Notes under the pieces: generated by a model | Told to the model about the DNA's origin: nothing | Database searches by the model: none | Seen by the model: only the letters and a program-made list of their open reading frames with translations | Shown here: piece by piece, positions 25,669 to 32,726 of the stretch | Numbering within the stretch: position 1 is the stretch's first letter | How the letters are laid out: each line of letters begins with the position of its first letter | Program-made: the position numbers and the translations under genes | From: Schaalia radingae | GTDB taxonomy: Bacteria > Actinomycetota > Actinomycetes > Actinomycetales > Actinomycetaceae | NCBI RefSeq assembly: GCF_900106055.1 | Contig: NZ_LT629792.1 | Coordinates: 1,426,001-1,490,000, forward strand | Direction of reading: 5' to 3' | Length of the DNA stretch: 64,000 bases

Positions 25669-25691
25669 GGTTCGAGTCCTGTCGGGGGCGC
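25669..25691 (+). repeat. attR (23-bp core)
   Basis: Exact copy of the tRNA-Arg 3' segment (GGTTCGAGTCCTG...GGGGGCGC) without the rest of a tRNA, marking the right boundary 166 bp from the integrase start. Confidence 0.9.
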
Positions 25692-25757
25692 ATTTCGTGA
25701 AGCGACTGGTAGTGCCGACACCAGTTCAGCTGGCGTGTTGTACGACAGACAATGTGC

Positions 25758-26046
25758 GTCAACCGGTCAAGATAAACGAAGGGGCTTTTCGTCAACCGGT
25801 CAAGGCAAGAGACCACTACTGCCACGTCTCACTATTCAAGATCCGCATAATAGTGTGGGAAAGTCACTGTCGCTGATAAGTGTTCAGTCCGAATCGTCCG
25901 CTCATACCTTGACTGGTTGATTCCAGACAACGCGATGACCTTGACCCGTTGACTCCTACCTTGACCGGTTGACTGACACTCGCTTCACTGACTGTAACCA
26001 GGGCACTGCTACCTCGATCCGATGATGTCTACCTCGACCTGTTGAA
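25758..26046. repeat. array of seven 14-bp repeats in both orientations
   Basis: Consensus CTTGACCGGTTGAC. Minus-oriented copies GTCAACCGGTCAAG at 25758-25771 and 25791-25804; plus-oriented at 25908-25921, 25940-25953 and 25960-25973; degenerate copies CTCGATCCGATGAT (26013-26026) and CTCGACCTGTTGAA (26033-26046). Lies outside attR in the gene-free stretch 25692-26204. Possible regulator-binding array; function unknown. Confidence 0.6.
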
Positions 26047-26125
26047 TCCTGCCACAATCAGTTTGATAAGCCGCGTTCTCATACATGCGCTAAGCGTGCT
26101 CAATGCACGTGGACAGCACACGAAC

Positions 26126-26184
26126 AGGGGGCCTGCTCTCTGCAGCCGGATTACCAAAATCCCGCCGCGTGGAGCAAGCCCCCT
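26126..26184 (-). terminator. stem-loop downstream of dcuC
   Basis: CAGGGGGC...GCTC pairs with GAGC...GCCCCCTG across a 30-nt loop, about 20 bp after the dcuC-like stop. No T-run. Confidence 0.45.
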
Positions 26185-26204
26185 GAGTGAGCCAGTCTCA
26201 CCGC

Positions 26205-27698
26205 TTATGCGTGAATGAACAGGAACGAGAAAATCACGTTCAGAACCGTTGCGGCGATCATCGGAACCGCTGTGCGCTTGACCAGTTCAATCGGATTGAC
26301 CTTAATGGCGCCCGATACGATCAGGACCGCAGCGCACACAGGCGACACCTGACGCATCAGGTTTGACGTTGCCCACATCGAGTTCAACATACGAATGGGC
26401 AGCACACCACCGCTTTCGGCCAAGTGAGGGACAACCTCGGAGAAAGCGAAGTACGGAGCGGTACCAGACCCCGTCAGGGTAGACAGCAGCGCGACCGACA
26501 CGACAAAGATCAAGATGATCAATGCCGCAGCGCCGCTTGAACCTTCCGTCGCATCAGTCAGCATCTTGATGACACCAAGCTGCGTGATACCTTCGACCAG
26601 AATTGCGGCGGCGACCAGCAGCGCAACCACGCCGCCCGCTGCCTCACCCATACCGGTGAAGAAGTTCTTACCCGCATCGATCGCCTTGTTCAGTGAACGC
26701 AGGCGGATAGCCTCGACAATCATCGCGATGAACAGGGAGACAACGGTGACAGGCAGGATGCCAGCCTCAAACGGGATGACACCCAGACGTTTCAGAGCCG
26801 CTGAAATGATGATGAGCAGCAGTGGCAGCAACGGCAACAATGCGTAGAACCACGGCAAATTGGCTGCGCGCTTGAGGGCATCCTGGATCGTTGCTTCTGA
26901 GGCACTGTTCGACGCGCCCGACGTAGATTTCTCACCCTTCTTCGCAGCCTTCATTTCAGCTCCGGTCGCACCGGTCGCTGCGACAATGCCAGCAGCGACG
27001 TCAGCACGTTTGCGTGCATCAACCAGATCGCATCGACGCTGCCACCACATATGAATGAAAGCCGTGATCAGCAGTGTCGGAATCGTCGCTAACGCCACAT
27101 GGCCAAACACGTACTGCGTGACAGGCATACCAACCAGGTCAGCGCCCTGGATCAGGCCCGCTTCCAGCGGCGTGGGGACAATGGTCGACGACGTCACCAC
27201 AATTGCGCCCACCGTCAGCGGCGTCAATCCTGATGCCACCAGCGCCGGCAACAGCGTGGCGATGAGCAGCAGCGACAGGGATGCGGCCGACGGCACCACC
27301 AGAGACAAGATGTTGCCCAGGATGAAACCGACGGGGATCAGCCAATATGAGCCGTGCAAAGCCCTGAGGGGTTTCGACAAGATGACGACGGCTTTGGCAT
27401 CTGCGCCGATGTACCGCATGTAGGATACGAAGCCGAACAGCACCATGATCGCCATACCGATTCCGGTGAAGCGATTGGCGAAGATCGATTCGACTATCTG
27501 CAGCTCGTCGTAGAACGCATTGCCAGTGGCTTCAATTTCGCGTGTTGCGTTATCGATCTTGCCCATCGCTGCAGCGATCATCATGAGCACGATGCCGACG
27601 GTGAAAATTGACGCAGCCGGATGTACCTTCTTGATCACCAGGTATCCGACCGCAGCAATGCCCGCCAGAGCAATAACAATCACGAGGAAAGTAATCAT
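26205..27698 (-). CDS. DcuC-family C4-dicarboxylate transporter
   Basis: 497 aa integral membrane protein with about 12 hydrophobic segments, starting MITFLVIVIALAGIAAVGYLVIKKVHPAASIFTVGIVLMM. Conserved family stretches: NILSLVVPSAASLSLLLIATLLPAL, STIVPTPLEAGLIQGADLVG, LTGSGTAPYFAFSEVVPHLA and SNLMRQVSPVCAAVLIVSGAI. Known members exchange succinate, fumarate or aspartate anaerobically. AAAGGG supports the start at 27698. Downstream of pepE in the same direction, suggesting aspartate or C4 acid exchange linked to Asp-dipeptide breakdown. Confidence 0.85.
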   Translation of the reverse strand: MITFLVIVIALAGIAAVGYLVIKKVHPAASIFTVGIVLMMIAAAMGKIDNATREIEATGNAFYDELQIVESIFANRFTGIGMAIMVLFGFVSYMRYIGADAKAVVILSKPLRALHGSYWLIPVGFILGNILSLVVPSAASLSLLLIATLLPALVASGLTPLTVGAIVVTSSTIVPTPLEAGLIQGADLVGMPVTQYVFGHVALATIPTLLITAFIHMWWQRRCDLVDARKRADVAAGIVAATGATGAEMKAAKKGEKSTSGASNSASEATIQDALKRAANLPWFYALLPLLPLLLIIISAALKRLGVIPFEAGILPVTVVSLFIAMIVEAIRLRSLNKAIDAGKNFFTGMGEAAGGVVALLVAAAILVEGITQLGVIKMLTDATEGSSGAAALIILIFVVSVALLSTLTGSGTAPYFAFSEVVPHLAESGGVLPIRMLNSMWATSNLMRQVSPVCAAVLIVSGAIKVNPIELVKRTAVPMIAATVLNVIFSFLFIHA

Positions 27699-27815
27699 GC
27701 GGACCCTTTCTTTGAAATGTTTCACATGCCAAAGCGGCATCACCCGTGCGGTGCCGCCGTGGGGACGAGTCGCACTGTATCAGTGGACAGACCCAAAACT
27801 GTGATGATGATGTAA

Positions 27816-28544
27816 TTAATCAGCAAGACGGCGAGGCGTGAGTTGTTCTTCGACAACCTCATCCCCGTCCTTGAACGTGTGCCAGCCGTAGACCTCGTCC
27901 CGATCCGACACCACTTCGACAAGTTCCGTATCGCGGTAGACCAGGCCGATCCCGTTTTCTGACGAGTAGGCATCAGTGAAGTCACCCTCGGCCACCATGC
28001 GCTGCAGGAGTTCACGACGCTGCGGGTTCACTCCGTAGTGCACGCCGTTGCCGTAGGGAAGGAAGCCGAGGCCATCGGTGACGGGACGCAGATCCGGCCC
28101 GAATGAATCCGTGGCTCCGCCGATGTGCCAGCACATTGATCCGGCGGACACGCCAGCCAGAACGATGCCTTTCTCCCACGCTTCGCGCATGACCTCGTCC
28201 AGTCCGTGTGCGCGCCACACTGCCAGCAGGTTCACCACCGATCCCCCGTCAACCCAGATGACGTCCTGGTCCAGGAGGTATTCGCGAGGGTCGTCGACAT
28301 TCGGCATCATGAAACAGGTCAACGGGTTAAGCTGCCACCCGCGCAACCGCGCCGCCTCCATGCGTTCAGCGATTCGCGCCTTCTGGTCACCGCACGCCGT
28401 GGCGAGGTAGCCGATCTTCGGTGCCCGCCCTTCGACGCCTGCCAGCTCCACTGCGTATGCGGCAAGAGGACCATATTCAACGTCGCACCGCCGTCCCGGA
28501 TGATATGTGCCTGACGTGCCCACAATAAAGCGCTCTCGAGTCAT
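27816..28544 (-). CDS. pepE: peptidase E (alpha-aspartyl dipeptidase, S51)
   Basis: 242 aa. Hydrolyses dipeptides with N-terminal Asp. The nucleophile elbow is GVSAGSMCWH, and DQDVIWVDGGSVVNLLAVWRAHG is the family's oxyanion region; the cytoplasmic enzyme shows no signal peptide. GAGAGGTGAGGG precedes the ATG. 117 bp upstream of the dcuC-like gene; released aspartate is a plausible substrate for that transporter (inference). Confidence 0.9.
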   Translation of the reverse strand: MTRERFIVGTSGTYHPGRRCDVEYGPLAAYAVELAGVEGRAPKIGYLATACGDQKARIAERMEAARLRGWQLNPLTCFMMPNVDDPREYLLDQDVIWVDGGSVVNLLAVWRAHGLDEVMREAWEKGIVLAGVSAGSMCWHIGGATDSFGPDLRPVTDGLGFLPYGNGVHYGVNPQRRELLQRMVAEGDFTDAYSSENGIGLVYRDTELVEVVSDRDEVYGWHTFKDGDEVVEEQLTPRRLAD

Positions 28545-28730
28545 CCCTCACCTCTCAGATTCTTCATGCCGCCGCTGTGATGTGCGGCCACAGGCACCGG
28601 ATTGCCGTGCTGTTCTTATGTTAACGGAAAGACACGTCCTGTCTGAGTGTTCGGCTGATCCTTCTGGGCACGCACAGCGCATGGATCAGCAGCGTTGCAT
28701 CATCCACGGCGGCAGCGATCGTACACACAA

Positions 28731-28765
28731 CAAAAGACCCGAACACCTCGCGGGGTGTCCGGGTC
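28731..28765 (-). terminator. rpmF terminator
   Basis: Minus-strand hairpin GACCCGGACACCC...AGGTGTTCGGGTC followed by TTTTG, 35 bp after the rpmF stop. The rest of 28545-28799 shows nothing else. Confidence 0.75.
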
Positions 28766-28799
28766 CTCACGTCATCGAGTGACGCGTAAGAAAAATGTC

Positions 28800-28976
28800 T
28801 CAGTCGAGATCGTCGACGCTGAGCAAGCCCTTCTTGTACGCCTTCGCCAGGCGACGAGGCACGCGAATCTCACGACCGGCAACCTTCAGATTGTCGAGCT
28901 GGGTGAGATCAGCCTTCCATGCTGACCGGCGAGTGCGGGTGTTCGCTCGGGACATCTTGCGTTTGGGAACTGCCAT
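28800..28976 (-). CDS. rpmF: 50S ribosomal protein L32, zinc-free form
   Basis: 58 aa. Begins [20 protein letters not shown], unmistakable L32, and continues [32 protein letters not shown]. It has no cysteine, so it is the zinc-independent (C-minus) type. GAGGAG lies 10 nt upstream of the ATG. Confidence 0.95.
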   Translation of the reverse strand: MAVPKRKMSRANTRTRRSAWKADLTQLDNLKVAGREIRVPRRLAKAYKKGLLSVDDLD

Positions 28977-29294
28977 GGCCCTACCGCTCCTCTTTCTACA
29001 TTCGTGGACATCACTACCGGCAATAACTGTGCCATGCCTGCTGACAAAATGCCAGCTGCTGACTCCAGATTCGCTGTGATTTCACTCGCGTACCGGCAAC
29101 CCAAAAACTCTAGCACGCCAGGGGCGTGACTTTCTTCCCTCTTTGTAGGACTTTGCCCACATTTGCGCCCTCCACTCCCCTCGTAATTGTCGTAATTGAC
29201 GAGGACGACCATGCGCCGCTACTGCGTGCCGACACGATAGAGTGACAGCATCATCAATGGAACCACGAGCAAGCGGAGGGGTGACACAGATTCC

Positions 29295-29936
29295 GTGAAC
29301 GATATCCGAACGCTTCGTGCAGGAACGCTGATCACCCATGAAATCGAGATCAAACGCTCACGCTTCATCGCCACTCTGGCCCGCGCCGACACCGAAGATG
29401 AAGCGCGCGCACTCATCGACATGGTCCGTTCGGAGCACCCACAGGCGCGGCATAACTGTTCGGCCTACCTCATCAGTGCGGATGGCCGAAACGCAATCCA
29501 GCATTCCTCTGACGACGGGGAACCATCGGGCACAGCCGGCACGCCTATGCTTGAAGCCCTCAAAATGTCTGACACGTGGAATGTGACAGCTGTCGTCACC
29601 CGTTATTTCGGCGGAGTGCTGCTGGGTGCGGGAGGCCTCATCCGCGCGTATTCGTCGGCGGTGAGCGAGGCACTGGCCCGCGCACCTCACGTGGTCATCA
29701 AGACTCTCAGCATTGCTCGCATCACTGTCGATTTCAATGATGCCGGTAAGTTCCAGTCGGAGCTGCACAGCGCGAATGTGCCGATTGTGGGCAGCACGTG
29801 GGATGCGCGTGTCCACCTCGACATCGCCGCCACTGACGACGACATCGAGCAGTGGGTAGACCGCGCGATGGTTCTGACCCACGGGCAGGCCAGCGTTCAC
29901 GTAACGGGACGAACTCGAATAGAAGTGGACGCATGA
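29295..29936 (+). CDS. YigZ/IMPACT-family protein
   Basis: 213 aa. Conserved core: EIKRSRFIATLARADTEDEARALIDMVRSEHPQARHNCSAYLI, SSDDGEPSGTAGTPMLEAL and VVTRYFGGVLLGAGGLIRAYSSAVSEAL. The C-terminal domain (about 140-205) is the DUF1949 ferredoxin-like fold. Biochemical role unsettled; ribosome association has been proposed. GTG start with GGAGGGG about 12 nt upstream. The 318-nt gap before it holds only a near match to the word described among the findings (29195-29209). Confidence 0.9.
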   Translation: MNDIRTLRAGTLITHEIEIKRSRFIATLARADTEDEARALIDMVRSEHPQARHNCSAYLISADGRNAIQHSSDDGEPSGTAGTPMLEALKMSDTWNVTAVVTRYFGGVLLGAGGLIRAYSSAVSEALARAPHVVIKTLSIARITVDFNDAGKFQSELHSANVPIVGSTWDARVHLDIAATDDDIEQWVDRAMVLTHGQASVHVTGRTRIEVDA

Positions 29937-29954
29937 GACAAAAACCCGTACAGT
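29926..29954 (+). promoter_or_regulatory. candidate promoter of the cysK leader
   Basis: TGGACG (29926-29931), 17 bp, TACAGT (29949-29954), overlapping the end of the YigZ-family gene. Initiation near 29961 would place the cysteine-rich leader ORF about 25 nt into the transcript. Confidence 0.45.
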
Positions 29955-29985
29955 GTCGCATGTGATTCACACAGCAACGAACCAA

Positions 29986-30069
29986 ATGAACGCGACACAG
30001 GTCGCGCGGCGTTGCGTGCACGCAGTTTCTGCGTGCTTTTTCTGTATCTGCACGGCGGAGTGTCTCTAG
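29986..30069 (+). CDS. cysteine-rich leader peptide (candidate attenuator ORF)
   Basis: ATG-started 27-codon ORF ending TAG at 30067-30069, 116 bp before cysK. Cys occurs at residues 10, 17, 20, 22 and 26; the tail reads CFFCICTAECL. Five Cys in 27 residues is far above the level in neighbouring proteins. No Shine-Dalgarno. It overlaps the intrinsic terminator at 30018-30041, with its first Cys codon (30013-30015) just before the 5' arm. A GTG at 30016 would give a 17-residue version. Cysteine-codon leader ORFs controlling Cys genes are known in mycobacteria; function here is inferred. Confidence 0.6.
   Translation: MNATQVARRCVHAVSACFFCICTAECL
30018..30041 (+). terminator. intrinsic terminator inside the cysK leader
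   Basis: Perfect stem GCACGCAG/CTGCGTGC, loop TTT, then TTTTT. It may simply end the YigZ-family transcript, or act as the attenuator of cysK; it lies within the leader ORF. Confidence 0.8.
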
Positions 30070-30114
30070 GGCGAATAGCCTTCTCCGTACGTCTATGCGT
30101 ACTGCTGTTCGCCC
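30069..30114 (+). promoter_or_regulatory. alternative hairpins in the cysK leader
   Basis: GGGCGAA (30069-30075) pairs with TTCGCCC (30108-30114), enclosing GTACG/CGTAC. Alternatively GGC/GCC (30070-30080) nests within CGGAG (30056-30060) paired to CTCCG (30083-30087). The two folds exclude each other. Confidence 0.45.
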
Positions 30115-30185
30115 GCATGGTGATTGAACCAGCCCATTTTTCTTTTTCTTTCCTTCTTGACTTTTTCTCTATGGAGTGATTTTTC

Positions 30186-31127
30186 ATGACCGCTATCGCC
30201 GCAAACGTCACTGAACTCATTGGCCGCACCCCCCTCGTCGCTATCAATCGCCTCGCGGGCGACAACGCCCACGTCATCGCAAAAGTAGAGGCGTTCAACC
30301 CTGCGTCATCTGTCAAGGACCGTATCGCTGCCGCCATCATCGACGCTGCCGAGGAATCGGGCGCCCTCAAGGAAGGCGGAACCATCATCGAGGCCACCTC
30401 AGGCAACACGGGTGTCGCACTGGCAATGGTGGGCGCCTCGCGTGGTTACCACGTGGTCATCGCGATGCCCTCGTCGATGAGCATTGAGCGCCGCCTGCTG
30501 ATGAAAGCCTTCGGCGCTGAACTGGTGCTGACCGACCCGAAGGACGGCATCTCCGGTGCCGTGGCCGCAGCCGAGAAGATTCGTGACGAACGTGAAGGCT
30601 CAATCATCGCCTCACAGTTCACCAATCCTGCCAACCCGCAAATACACCGCGTCACAACCGCGGAAGAAATCTGGGCGGATACCGACGGCACGGTGAATAT
30701 CGTCGTTGCCGGAGTTGGAACTGGCGGCACGATCTCAGGTGTGGGCGACGCGCTCAAACAGAAGAACCCTGATATCCAGATCATCGCCGTGCAGCCCGCT
30801 GAATCCCCTATGCTGACCGGTGGCGCAAGTGGCCCCCACGGAATCCAAGGAATTGGACCGAACTTCGTGGCCGACACTTATAACGCACAAGTCGTCGATG
30901 AGGTGATAGATATCGACACCCCCACTGCTCTCACCTTTGCCCGCCGCGCCGCTGCTGAAGAAGGCCTGCTTGTCGGCATTTCCTCGGGTGCTGCCCTGGC
31001 TGCAGCAACCCAGGTTGCTGAGCGTGCTGAAAACGCCGGTAAGAACATCGTGGTCGTGTTGCCCGATACGGGCGAGCGATACCTGTCAACTGCGCTGTTT
31101 GAAGATCTGCGCGACGACAACGAGTAA
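30186..31127 (+). CDS. cysK: cysteine synthase A (O-acetylserine sulfhydrylase)
   Basis: 313 aa PLP fold-type II enzyme making cysteine from O-acetylserine and sulfide. PLP lysine in NPASSVKDRIA; TSGNTGVALAMVGASRGY is the substrate loop and GVGTGGTISGVG the phosphate-binding loop. GGAG lies 9 nt before the ATG. Followed by cysE after 96 bp, giving the two-step serine-to-cysteine pathway. Preceded by a 245-nt leader with a Cys-rich ORF and a terminator, so regulation by cysteine is plausible. Confidence 0.96.
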   Translation: MTAIAANVTELIGRTPLVAINRLAGDNAHVIAKVEAFNPASSVKDRIAAAIIDAAEESGALKEGGTIIEATSGNTGVALAMVGASRGYHVVIAMPSSMSIERRLLMKAFGAELVLTDPKDGISGAVAAAEKIRDEREGSIIASQFTNPANPQIHRVTTAEEIWADTDGTVNIVVAGVGTGGTISGVGDALKQKNPDIQIIAVQPAESPMLTGGASGPHGIQGIGPNFVADTYNAQVVDEVIDIDTPTALTFARRAAAEEGLLVGISSGAALAAATQVAERAENAGKNIVVVLPDTGERYLSTALFEDLRDDNE

Positions 31128-31223
31128 TACTGATACTGATCGGTCTCACGTGTGGGTGGCACGAGCGGTGTGCTCCTGTCACCCACACTGGGGATCTCGG
31201 CCACTGATTGAATAAGAGGCATC

Positions 31224-31832
31224 ATGGCACTTTCTCCCTCACGTGCGCTTAAGCTTCTGCGAGAGGACCTCGACACTGCGCTCAAACGTGACCCAGCTGC
31301 ACGATCGCGCACTGAAGTGGCGTTGACCTACCCTGGTGTGCACGCGCTGTGGAGTCACCGTGTTGCGCACGCACTGTGGCAGCGCAATGTGCGTATACCG
31401 GCTCGCCTGATTTCCTCTTTCGCGCGTGTCATGACTGGAGTTGATATCCATCCGGCCGCGCAGATCGGCCATCAGGTTTTCATTGACCATGCGACCGGTG
31501 TCGTGATCGGCCAGACGACTGAAGTGGGCGACGACGTCGTGATCTTCCATGGTGTCACGCTGGGCGGTGTGTCGATGAGTCCGGGGAAGCGTCACCCCAC
31601 AGTGGGGCACCATGTCATGATCGGTGCGGGCGCAAAAGTTCTGGGCCCGATCACCATCGGTGACAATTCAAAGGTGGGTGCGAACGCCGTGGTGACCCGC
31701 GATGTTCCGGAATGCTCGGTGGCCTTGGGGGTTCCGGCCAGGTCGCATCCTTCCCCCGAATCGGTGGAAGAGCCGGACGATGAGCTGATTGTGGATCCGA
31801 ACTCCTACGTGGATCCGTCCCTCCTGATTTAA
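31224..31832 (+). CDS. cysE: serine O-acetyltransferase
   Basis: 202 aa, SAT N-terminal helical domain followed by a left-handed beta-helix of hexapeptide repeats ([41 protein letters not shown]). Activates serine with acetyl-CoA for CysK. The tail ([19 protein letters not shown]) ends in Ile, as needed for insertion into the CysK active site in the cysteine synthase complex. AAGAGG supports the start. Confidence 0.95.
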   Translation: MALSPSRALKLLREDLDTALKRDPAARSRTEVALTYPGVHALWSHRVAHALWQRNVRIPARLISSFARVMTGVDIHPAAQIGHQVFIDHATGVVIGQTTEVGDDVVIFHGVTLGGVSMSPGKRHPTVGHHVMIGAGAKVLGPITIGDNSKVGANAVVTRDVPECSVALGVPARSHPSPESVEEPDDELIVDPNSYVDPSLLI

Positions 31833-31977
31833 CCGAGGAATCTCGGCCTCTGCGCTGCGCTTCCCCCTCGGCCCACACCGCATGTTGCACGTGCTCACGC
31901 CAATGTGTGTGACACCGGAGGTGACGTCACCTGCCAAAATACCCACAAACGTGCGCCAGGTCACGTAGGCTAAGGGC

Positions 31978-32496
31978 ATGACGAAGCGAACGTTGCAAGC
32001 TTCTTTGAATACGTTGGCCGATGTCGATCAGCCCCAGGGCGTCCAGCTTGCCACCCTCACGAGGTACGACATCCCAGCGTTGGCATCGCTCCATGTCATC
32101 GCCTATGGAGCGCCCTCCACTGCGGAGAACCTGTGGGAATCAACGGATGAAATGCGTCTGTATTTTGAAGGTGCGTTTGGTCAGCCTCGTGACGACTCGT
32201 TCATCGGCGCGTGGCGTGACGGAAGCCTGGTGGGAGCGATCCTGTGCGTCACCGATGTTGTGTGGGATGATGCTCCGCGCGGTCCGTTCGTCATTGACTT
32301 GATTGTTGATCCTGAATGCCGTCGTGAAGGCATTGCAACGGTGCTCATTGCCGAGCTTGCCCGCCGTTGCGCGTCGTGGGGTGAAAATGACTTGTCCTTG
32401 CGCCTTGATCTGAAATCCGCGCCCGACGCGCAGAAGTTCTACGACGCACTCGGTTTTGTGGAGGTCAACGCCGAATCGGACGATTCCGCGTCCTAG
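31978..32496 (+). CDS. GNAT-family N-acetyltransferase
   Basis: 172 aa. The acetyl-CoA loop is visible as VIDLIVDPECRREGIATVLIAELARRC (R-x-x-G-I/T-A) with FYDALGFVEV at the end. Substrate unknown. TAGGCT lies 6 nt before the ATG, so the mRNA is probably leaderless. The gene is convergent with the GH183-type gene; a 15-bp inverted repeat lies between them. Confidence 0.85.
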   Translation: MTKRTLQASLNTLADVDQPQGVQLATLTRYDIPALASLHVIAYGAPSTAENLWESTDEMRLYFEGAFGQPRDDSFIGAWRDGSLVGAILCVTDVVWDDAPRGPFVIDLIVDPECRREGIATVLIAELARRCASWGENDLSLRLDLKSAPDAQKFYDALGFVEVNAESDDSAS

Positions 32497-32643
32497 GTCC
32501 TCCCCTGCTCGCTGCAGACGCCTGTCTACCCCGCTTCTCTACCGGCTTTCGTCCTTCTGTTTTGCATGGGCCTGTATGCCCGAGCTAGCTCCGGCTTGCA
32601 TCCATGACCACTGCGGGTCACCGCACCTAGACGCCCTAACACG

Positions 32644-32708
32644 ATTGACGAGGGCGACCCATCCGATGTTCGGTGCACACCACCAGTGCGTGAGTCGCCC
32701 TCGTCAAT
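32644..32708. repeat. 15-bp inverted repeat between convergent genes
   Basis: ATTGACGAGGGCGAC (32644-32658) and its exact complement (32694-32708), 35-nt loop, between the GNAT stop and the GH183-type stop. It can act as a bidirectional terminator though it has no T-run. The arm word recurs elsewhere in the window. Confidence 0.7.
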
Positions 32709-32726
32709 GTCGTATTCAGCTGAACA

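Larger units (their letters stand above)
19363..25691. mobile_element. 6.3-kb integrative element in tRNA-Arg(TCT)
   Basis: Bounded by 23-bp direct repeats identical to the 3' end of tRNA-Arg. It carries a tyrosine integrase at the right end, two small HTH/excisionase-type proteins, a RepA-like ATPase, a small Cys-rich protein, a sigma-region-4-like protein and uncharacterised proteins, plus non-coding palindromes and iterons suggestive of a replication origin. No capsid, terminase, FtsK/Tra or resistance gene is seen. A phage satellite or a minimal integrative plasmid both fit. Confidence 0.85.
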
